Source: Hamiltosporidium magnivora
Taxonomy: Eukaryota; Microsporidia; Dubosqiidae
Length of the DNA: 11,223 nt
NCBI GenBank assembly: GCA_004325065.1
Contig: PITI01000529.1
Coordinates: 1 to 11,223 of the forward strand
Reading direction: 5' to 3'
The notes beneath the pieces were generated by a model. It did no database searches, was not told where the DNA came from, and saw only the letters and a program-made list of their open reading frames with translations. The number at the start of each line of letters is the position of its first letter. The stretch's first letter is position 1. Below, piece after piece: positions 1-6,611 of this stretch. The translations under genes and the position numbers were made by a program.

Positions 1-261
1 ATTTTTAAAATTTGAATTTTCTACTTTAAAATAATTTTCTTCATTTAAAAGAAATGAAAAAACATCTATTTTATGTTTTAAGGAAGCATATTCTTGTACT
101 TTGGTTGCAATAATTTTGTAATTTAAAATATCCGAAAATGAAGAATTAGAATCTTCCAATTCTATGCTTTTAAAACAAATATCAATTGTATTAAGAATTA
201 CTAGAATTGAAGGTGGATCTAAGGTTTGTGTTTGTAAGAGTTTTTTAAAGATTGAATACAT
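1..261 (-). CDS. 5' part of a hypothetical protein gene, cut by the left window edge
   Basis: Reading the minus strand from an ATG at 261-259, 87 codons run without a stop to the window edge, so the gene continues to the left. A TAA lies in frame 12 bases upstream of this ATG, so it is the first possible start. The peptide begins MYSIFKKLLQTQTLDPPSIL and has an ordinary mix of charged, polar and hydrophobic residues (for example a KVQEYASLKHKID stretch). Its composition is far more protein-like than chance frames in this AT-rich DNA, and a stop-free run this long is unlikely by chance. No signal peptide or membrane segment is obvious; the first residues look amphipathic, probably helical. I do not recognise the family. 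On the minus strand a TATA-like GGGATAAAAATTT sits about 37-49 bases upstream of the ATG. The function is unknown; the call as a real gene is inference from openness and composition. Confidence 0.72.
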   Translation of the reverse strand, partial: MYSIFKKLLQTQTLDPPSILVILNTIDICFKSIELEDSNSSFSDILNYKIIATKVQEYASLKHKIDVFSFLLNEENYFKVENSNFKN

Positions 262-510
262 AACTCGTATTTAAATTTAAGAAGGTACTATGAAATTAAA
301 TTTTTATCCCTAAAATTATTATTTTCATTTATAAATTACAGATTACACAAAAATTAAGTGAATATTTTTAAGAAAAGAAAACTATTTCAAAATAAAATTA
401 TTTAAATACAAAATATGATTATAGAGATCTTACTATAAATATCCAGGTAAGTCCATGAAGAATTGTGAGTGTATATTTGGATTAAATCGAAGAAATATTC
501 AGCTGAATTA
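262..510. other. AT-rich intergenic DNA upstream of the minus-strand gene
   Basis: No open frame of note was found on either strand. It presumably holds the promoter of the gene read leftwards from 261, including the TATA-like run at 298-310 (minus). Nothing else is recognisable. Confidence 0.5.
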
Positions 511-561
511 TATTTTTTTAGTTGTTTGAAATTTATTTATATTTTTTAGTTGTTTGAAATT
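511..561. repeat. Short tandem duplication, about 28 bp unit, 1.8 copies
   Basis: The string TTTTTTAGTTGTTTGAAATT occurs twice, ending at 533 and at 561, 28 bases apart. The copies differ by one T in the leading T-run. The bases before each copy (ATTATAT and TTTATAT) are also similar. This is a simple local duplication, probably from replication slippage, with no sign of function. Confidence 0.8.
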
Positions 562-713
562 GAAAAAAAAATTCGAAAATAATCAAGTAAATATTTAGAA
601 CTCACTAAATATTTCCAAAAATTTTACATTTAAGCAATAAATATTATTTATGTGTTTCATATATTTTTTTGACTTTGTTATGTAATTTACTTACATAAAT
701 GTATAATTACGAG

Positions 714-945
714 TTTCCCATCATGCCGGGGCAGAATTGGCTTGGATATTCTTTGCTTGCCGTAAAAGACGACTAAAAGAGGCTGGTAATCCGGGTTAGG
801 GTTGGGCGTAGGGCTAACATCTCCCCCTTTAAAACCACCTTGTTACGAAACCCGAAAAAGTAAACAAGCGCACAAAAAAAAGACCGGTGGACGGTATTAC
901 TAAGGGCGGCCAAGGTTCGAGCAGGGCTGTAATAACGAGAATTAT
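714..945. mobile_element. GC-rich islet, probable short retroposon or 5' fragment of a non-LTR element
   Basis: Between the AT-rich flanks lies about 215 bases of much higher GC content with abrupt edges. It has no long open frame on either strand. It contains a perfect four-G-run motif (793-813), an imperfect stem (GTTAG 795-799 with CTAAC 814-818), and a tRNA-promoter-like GGTTCGA at 914-920. Its right edge fades into an A-rich tail with repeated AATAAAA. The flanks ATAATTACGAG (703-713) and GTAATAACGAG (929-939) match at 9 of 11 positions and could be a decayed target-site duplication. The phrase GTAAAAGACGACTAAAAGAG seems to me to resemble conserved leader sequences of some animal non-LTR retrotransposons, but that is memory, not a search. 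Alternatives are a SINE, a structured non-coding RNA, or a recently acquired foreign fragment. Confidence 0.45.
793..813 (+). other. Predicted G-quadruplex motif
   Basis: Four GGG runs (793-795, 799-801, 804-806, 811-813) are separated by loops of 3, 2 and 4 bases, which satisfies the standard G3 quadruplex rule. The first part, GGGTTAGGGTT, equals a telomere-type repeat unit and its start, but it is not tandemly repeated beyond that. In DNA this poor in G the motif stands out. It lies inside the GC-rich islet and is presumably part of that element. Confidence 0.7.
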
Positions 946-2149
946 TATGAATAAAAATATAATAAAACGAGATTTTATAATCATTATATTATCTCTTAAA
1001 AGCAAATTAAAAGGAAAATTCGTAAAATAATAATGAGAATTAGCAGGAAAACATAATCATCTATCTATATTTATCATCACCAAATTTTTCAAAAAAAAAA
1101 CCTGACAAAAATATCGAAAATGATTTTTAGATTTTGTAAAACAATTCTTAAAATATTCATGGAAATAAATTTCAAATTAAATTAGTAATACAAGGTATAT
1201 TGACAAATAATAACGAAAATTATCGATTCTAACAACGGCTGTAATAGATTTTTGGAATATATGTTTTAAGTATAAGGATTTGTCTCTCTTAATAATATTA
1301 AAAATTAAATTTAAATCAAAAAAATTCTGTTTAGAATAGTGAAAAGTGATAAATATTTTTACATTGCTTAATAGTAATGCAAAAAATAGGACAGAACATT
1401 TTAAAGTGCGAAAAATATATTAAGTTTAGATTTGACTAAAATTCAAGTGTAAAAAGTAAGGCTTTTTTAAATTAGTGACATGATTGCAAATAATTTTATT
1501 GGAAAATGTTTTTAATCGAAAATTTAAGTTATAAAAACAAACTGATTTAATTTTATTATTTTTTATAAATTTAATTTTGTATATAAGCAGAACATAGGTA
1601 AAATAACTTTAAGAATATCGAAATTCGATAAATTTTGTTTTTTATAACTAAAAATTTATTTTCATCTACAACGAACACTCTCAATGTATTTAAGATATGA
1701 AATCATTTTCTATCTTATTTATAAAGTTTAAGACACAATTTTAATCAATCTTCAATCTTTTTTGGTTATCTGCACTAAATTATAGCAACTATTAAAACCA
1801 TGAAAATAATTTTATAGAGCATTTTTTTGCTTTAGAGGGAAGAGATCTGTTGATTTATATTCTCACTTTGTATTATAAAACAAAGAAAAAATATTATGAT
1901 TTGCTTTATTAAACTTATAAAATCTATTCATTTCTTAATTTTATTCAATAGACTCTATAGCTTCGTGACTTTAAACAAATTTTTAAAATTGGTTTTAGCT
2001 TAAATTTAAGTATATCAGAAGAATGTAAAGTTTCTCTAAAAATATCAATTTCAAACATCAAATCTGATCTAAAACCTCAATTTACGCATATTTTATTGTC
2101 AACACTTTTATGATATGAATAATACTCTAATAAATTTCAAATTTATAAG
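946..2149. other. Gene-free AT-rich stretch
   Basis: No usable open frame, RNA gene or clear repeat was seen on either strand. The left part is A-rich on the plus strand; the right part may contain the trailing end of the decayed retroelement lying at 2150-4030, but I could not trace it further. Confidence 0.5.
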
Positions 2150-2430
2150 TATCTATTCATTTTTTAGTTCTCATCAATCTTTATTTTTGATTTTAGAAGA
2201 AATGTTATTATGTATCTATTTACCGAGCTTTTAAGGTTCATTGATAACTTAACAAGCATTATATTCATATTAATAAAACAACTCGTTTTAATGGTTTAAA
2301 TATAAAATTATATTTATTAAATGAATCATTTAATTTTAATAAAAGTATATTGTAGGCTTTTTTAATGTCAATTACTGGAGAAATTGTTGCTTAATATTGG
2401 TTATTTTACGTACACAATTCACATGAAGAA
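2150..2430 (-). pseudogene. Possible integrase remnant of the Ty3-like element (weak)
   Basis: On the minus strand, in the position where integrase follows RNase H in Ty3-type pol, two short integrase-like scraps occur in the right order. The first is SCELCT (2426-2409), like the C-x2-C half of the H2C2 zinc site. The second is D-x-x-E-L-K-N-E (2179-2156), like the core DNG-x-EFKN motif with two codons turned into stops. The roughly 80-codon spacing between them is a little short for the family. Frames are broken everywhere and no longer match can be followed, so these could be chance resemblances; the argument rests on order and strand. Confidence 0.22.
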
Positions 2431-2689
2431 ATTGTTTTATACTTACAAAGCTAGAAACAAATGTGCTATGAATTTGTCATTTTTTTGAAAACTTTATAAT
2501 TAAATAACAAATTTATAAATAGTAACAAAGGTTAAGAAAACAAATCTTTTAAAATATTCTTTATTAGAATTATTATTAATATGAAAAAGGTGGTCTTCGA
2601 TGATCAAAATAGAATTTTTTTGATCTATTTTTAAGTAATAATGATTATTCGTAATTTCGTGTTAATTCTTAGAAGTACAACTTATTAGT

Positions 2690-4030
2690 TCAATATAAAA
2701 TCACGGTTTAAAAGCAATATATATAAATTTTATATGGTAATTTTGAATGTATCACCATGGCATCAAATAATTTCTCTTCTCTTACATCTATTCTTAGTAC
2801 TTAAATAATATTCAGATCAAAACATTTTATTATCTCTCCTACATTTATTATGAATTGATAAATTCCACAAAGTTTTATTCCTTCTATAATTTATCTTGGA
2901 GGCTGAAGCGTCTGTTATTCGATAAATTTTGATCTTTAAAAGGTATTTTAATCTTGGTATCAATTAATTATGCTTGGATTTAAAAGGAATCACCGTCTTC
3001 AGCTAAATTCTGTTAGAAACCAGTTGATAGGTTTTTCATAGGTTTATTAAATTGAGTACGACGTAATTACTTTTTCTCGATGTTTGATGGCTGAAATAAT
3101 CTTTTATCTATTTTAAAGCTTTTTTTAAATTCTTTTGATTTTAAAATATTTTATTTCAAACAAAGATCAATATCTATTTATCAATATTTTTCACTAATTT
3201 TCAGTGTTATTTGTTTTGATTCTTTATATAAATTGTCACATTCTATTGGTTATTAATGGTAATCTTTCCGTAAACGTTTTTTCTTTTTTTTATGGTTTCA
3301 TTCAAATTTTGTTTTTTTTTATCTTCGATATAATATTTAGTATACAGACCGAATTTTTCATTTTAAAATTTCTTTTATCAAAATTTCTTTGATGGGGAGG
3401 GGGGCGTTTCTTTTTTCGACATTTTCATTTATTTTTCTTTTTTTCTATTTTTCCGAGCAATCATCAGTTGATATAGTTTACATAGTGATCTATTAGATTT
3501 CTAAAATCTATGTAGATAATTCAGGCCTAGAATTATTTTCTACTTCATAAATTCAACGATAATAAATATTTTTAATTTTGTTTCAAAAAATTTTCGATTC
3601 TTAAGATTGTTTACATCTTAGCCTTAAAATCGAATACTTCTATTTCGGAAAATCACATCCTTTTTCTATTTTAATTCTATTGGTGAAATAGAATCACTGT
3701 CGTTCTGCACTACTCTAGCCAAATTCTTTTTCTTCTTTTAGTTCGGTACAATTAAGCTTTCATCATAAATTACCTCCCTCTCCCCAAATGTACAATTAAT
3801 TTTTTTCTTTATGATATATTATATATAGAGTTCAACTCTATCTGAAAATTACATCCTATTTTTCTAGTCTGTTATTACTAATAGAACATTTCTTGTGAAA
3901 TATTCATAATATGGGAATTTTCGCTCTATAAATAGTTTTTTTTGAACAAATTTTGTTTCTTGATTGGGAAAATTTGTGTACTCGGACTATTCTACGAAAT
4001 TCTTAAGTTCCTTTTTGGGAGGCAATATGC
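2690..4030 (-). pseudogene. Fossil reverse transcriptase/RNase H of a Ty3-type LTR retrotransposon
   Basis: On the minus strand the motifs of a Ty3-type pol occur in the correct order, scattered over several frames with stops. LPPKKELKNFVE (4025-3990) and NSPSTQIFPIKKQN (3991-3950) resemble the entry of the RT domain, where families have SxSP..FPIKKK. FG*SSAERQ (3723-3697) resembles FGLxxAPxxFQ. A DVIFRNRS scrap, near 3660, lies where the YxDD loop is expected. NKPMKNLS and NLAEDGDSF (about 3050-2985) resemble the connection region. An open stretch at 2963-2820 holds PRLKYLLKIKIYRITDAS, matching the P-LKYP...YRI-TDAS start of RNase H, then RNKTLWNLSIHNK (usual form: K-LWPISY-SK). VREEKLFDAMVIH (within 2800-2711) resembles the EKELLAxV block, and KFIYIAFKP the F---TDHKP block. 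The collinear order is the main evidence. The coding sense is dead; catalytic YxDD is not intact. No LTRs were found. Confidence 0.6.
3130..3470. other. T-rich, G-run-bearing segment that may be an insertion inside the RT fossil
   Basis: The distance between the RT entry motif (about 3990) and the RNase H TDAS (about 2910) is about 1.07 kb, while Ty3-type enzymes usually need about 0.8 kb. No RT motif was seen in this part, which is strongly T-rich on the plus strand and includes a run of GGGGAGGGGGG at 3394-3404. A chance 62-codon open frame of Phe/Leu/Ile-rich sequence lies in it (3204-3392) and is not considered a gene. A nested insertion is one explanation; local expansion of simple T-rich sequence is another. 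Confidence 0.25.
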
Positions 4031-5470
4031 ACAAAATTTATCTCTTTTGTTTAAACTTGGTTACAAATTGTATTGTTCTAGATCAAAAATACTAATTCTG
4101 TGAATAGACTAATATAAAATTTGGAAATAGAACAGGTTCTACACAAAGTTTAATTTTATAATTTACAGAAATCATTTCAACTCGAAACTATATTTTGAAT
4201 AAGAATTTTCATATTTAATTTTAATTTGATTGATTAAATTTTATCTAACTAATAAAACTAAAATATTTACATTATGAGATTCAAAATTTATTGTTAAATA
4301 TTAAAATATAAACAATAAAGAAATTCTAATACTTTATTTATATGCTTTAAATTGAATCATCGTTTTGTTTGACCCAAAAATTTAAATATCATTCTATTAT
4401 AAACTCTGATTATGGTTGCTGAAATCATGTTTTGTCATTTTAGATATGTTGTCTTTTCTTTGAGAAGACAAAAAACTAAAATAGCTAAATATAAGTCTAA
4501 AAGCTATCATGATTTTATATTTCGAACTCTATTTAATCAAATTATCACCTCATTATTTATCCTGTGTATTGTTAACATCATTAAAGGCATTGTATTTTTA
4601 CATTTGAACAAAATATTGATGGTTTTATGGTAATTATATAATTCATTCGCAATTTATATAGTGTATGTTTTAACACTAGAAAAAATATCAAAGGATTCTA
4701 AAATTTATTTAGGATAGAAAAATTTGTTTCAAAATTCGAAAGTGCATTTATAATTCTCTTATTTTGTGTGTAACAGTCTTTTTCTTGCGCGCAAAAGTGA
4801 GATTCTGTTAAGAGAGAATTTTATCACATTATCATGTTAAAAAAATTTTGAGTTAGAAATATTGGAAAAAACTGTTAAAATTGAATATGTAGCTGTGTAT
4901 CTGTAAATTTTTTACACAAGAAATGATTCAAAATAATTTGATTATGTTATTCAAAGATGCTTTTGGCTTAAGTATATCTTGCTTGAGGGCTTCGAAAAAT
5001 AAACCACAATGCACAAAACTAGAGTGTCTTAAATATTTTGTCTATAACAAAAAGAGTAGTTGCTGAATTTTTTTTACTAAAAAAACTATTTGATGGTTAG
5101 AGATTTTATATCGATCAGCTATTAATTCAATATAAGATGTGCAAGTAGTTTATATTTTTTTAATAAAGCCTATCAATATCGCTTCAAAAAAAATATAGTC
5201 ACATACAAGCAGAAGGATTTTAATATTTCGTTATGTTCTTTAATCATAATATTCAAATTTATTTTTTTGCAATCATTGCACTCCATTTTTTATTTTCATG
5301 CAAAATAAATACCCAAATTCGCAAAGAAGACTAAAAAAATATTCTTAATAACGTGCATATTTTGTCTATTGGCAGTTTAATCAGCAAAGAAAATTTTGCT
5401 TGAATAAGAAAGCTACTGTAACACTCGGATTTATTTGTGATAAACAAACATATTTGATGCAGATTGTATA
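4031..5470. other. Gene-poor AT-rich stretch
   Basis: This part may include the lost gag and protease region and LTR of the minus-strand Ty3-like fossil, but I recognise no protease or gag motif. A 73-codon plus-strand frame (4412-4633) starts MVAEIMFCHFRYVVFSLRRQ and ends in a hydrophobic segment; it has no recognisable family and is probably chance. A perfect 10-base palindrome TTGCGCGCAA lies at 4785-4794. Otherwise nothing stands out. Confidence 0.45.
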
Positions 5471-5520
5471 TATGGTTAGCCGGTATACATCGGCAGTACT
5501 TCTAGAGAATCCCGCCTTTT
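5471..5520. other. Small GC-richer islet, unidentified element remnant
   Basis: About 45 bases of clearly higher GC content lie between AT-rich flanks. They contain a short hairpin (GCCG 5479-5482, loop 8, CGGC 5491-5494) and the run GAATCCCGCC followed by TTTTTT. It could be a transposon end or a host-like fragment. No partner copy or inverted partner was found in the window. Confidence 0.3.
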
Positions 5521-6029
5521 TTGATTAATTATTATTATTTTAAGTTTCATATAGATGTTCTTAAAAATAAACAGGAAATAAACCATATTTCTATTTAAAA
5601 CATTCAAATAGATTATTGGGATTTTATATGAGTCTTCCAATCACATAATTCAATCATGTTGATATATTTGTCTAGTGATTTTTTCCGCTTCGGCACTACC
5701 TAACTACAGGAAAAAAACTATTCTAAAATAAAATACACAAAATATATTTGCAAATCAAATTAAAAAATAAGTACTTGAAGCCGTTATTGATAATTTGTAC
5801 AAATAATTAGGGCTAAATCTCAACTACGTCACTCTCATTAATAATAAATTACGTCTCTAATTATTTTTATTTTATTTTGCTTTTTTGGTATAAATTAATC
5901 AAAAAACAATGATATAATTTAAAATGTTAGGAACAAAATAATTTTTTTGTATAACATACGGGAATTTTATCATGTTTTAAGTCAAAAAACACATCTAACT
6001 ATAATAAAAATACTTTGGCTAGGTTTAGG
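5521..6029. other. Gene-free AT-rich stretch left of the hAT terminus
   Basis: No open frame, RNA gene or repeat is supported here. If the hAT terminus at 6030-6095 is the right end of an element, its body would extend leftwards into this interval, but no left terminus beginning CAGG...CAAACT was found. Confidence 0.4.
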
Positions 6030-6095
6030 TAATGTCTGGATTTTTAATGCGAGCCAGATGAAATGTGTCAGCGGACCATAGTTTGGAGACTCCTG
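6030..6095 (-). mobile_element. Terminal sequence of a hAT-type DNA transposon (single end)
   Basis: Read on the minus strand from 6095, the sequence begins CAGGAGTCTCCAAACTATGG followed by TCCGCTGACACATTTCATC and TGGCTCGC. This closely resembles hAT terminal inverted repeats of the type CAGGGGTCCCCAAACTACGG with CCCGCGGGCC(G/A)CAT and CCGGCCCGC following. Most differences are C-to-T or G-to-A changes, as expected of an old copy in AT-biased DNA. The eight bases beyond the end are ATTTAACA; no matching copy preceding a left terminus was found, so only one end survives or the other has decayed. It is too short to encode transposase. The family assignment is from recalled consensus, not a search. 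Confidence 0.6.
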
Positions 6096-6611
6096 ATTTA
6101 ACATATTATATATTTTCTTGCCTTTCCTGAATACCATTTATGTTATCTACTTGTTTGTTTTTGTTATAATTAAATTTTAAGAATTATAAACTAATAATCT
6201 TTAAAATCGACTAATTTGTTTCAATTATCCTAACTTGATGTTCTTATTTCTACTACTTAACAATCCTAAAATCTAAATTTCAAATTAAAATCAAAGTACT
6301 GGTACAATCCATATTAATATTTTGCAATTATTAGAATTCTTATTTAAAAGGTATTTGCCAACCAAAATCTTATCATAAATTGTTTTGTTCGAATGTATTA
6401 GTTCTATCCAAATATACATGCAAAAATTAATTTTTGTACATTTAAAATTTTTTCAAATTTCTAATTTAACTTAATTTATTTCTTAATTTGCTTTAGAATA
6501 TTTAGAATATACTTTTGTGCTTTTTGATATATAAAGCTTCTTATATACTAAATATTTTAATAAACCTTATTAATTTTATAATTTATATTAAACAGAAGTT
6601 ACATAAGAAAA
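6096..6611. other. AT-rich upstream region of the LRR gene
   Basis: No gene was seen. This interval should contain the promoter of the LRR gene starting at 6612. The best TATA-like string is TATATAAAG at 6528-6536, about 76-84 bases before the ATG, but such strings are common in DNA of this composition. An in-frame TAA at 6579-6581 closes the reading frame upstream. Confidence 0.4.

Noticed and set aside
447..452. GTAAGT, a possible microsporidian-type 5' splice site
   Set aside because: There is no coding exon before it and no convincing acceptor or downstream frame; a six-base match is expected by chance.
785..924. Internal Pol III promoter (box A-like 785-795, box B-like 914-924) in the GC islet
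   Set aside because: Box A misses a key A, box B lacks its final CC, and the spacing of about 120 bases is long for a tRNA-type promoter; not strong enough to call.
3204..3392. 62-codon plus-strand open frame, Phe/Leu/Ile-rich
   Set aside because: Its composition simply follows the T-richness of the DNA, it has no motif, and it lies across a minus-strand retroelement fossil.
4412..4633. 73-codon plus-strand open frame with a hydrophobic end
   Set aside because: No recognisable family, no promoter or conserved neighbour, and a length compatible with chance; kept only as a remark in the surrounding stretch.
5572..5590. CAGGAAATAAACCATA as the left end of the hAT element
   Set aside because: It lacks the GT...CAAACT core and the preceding eight bases do not match ATTTAACA after the right end.
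6528..6536. TATATAAAG as the TATA box of the LRR gene
   Set aside because: Plausible in position but such strings are frequent in this DNA, so it is mentioned only as a possibility.
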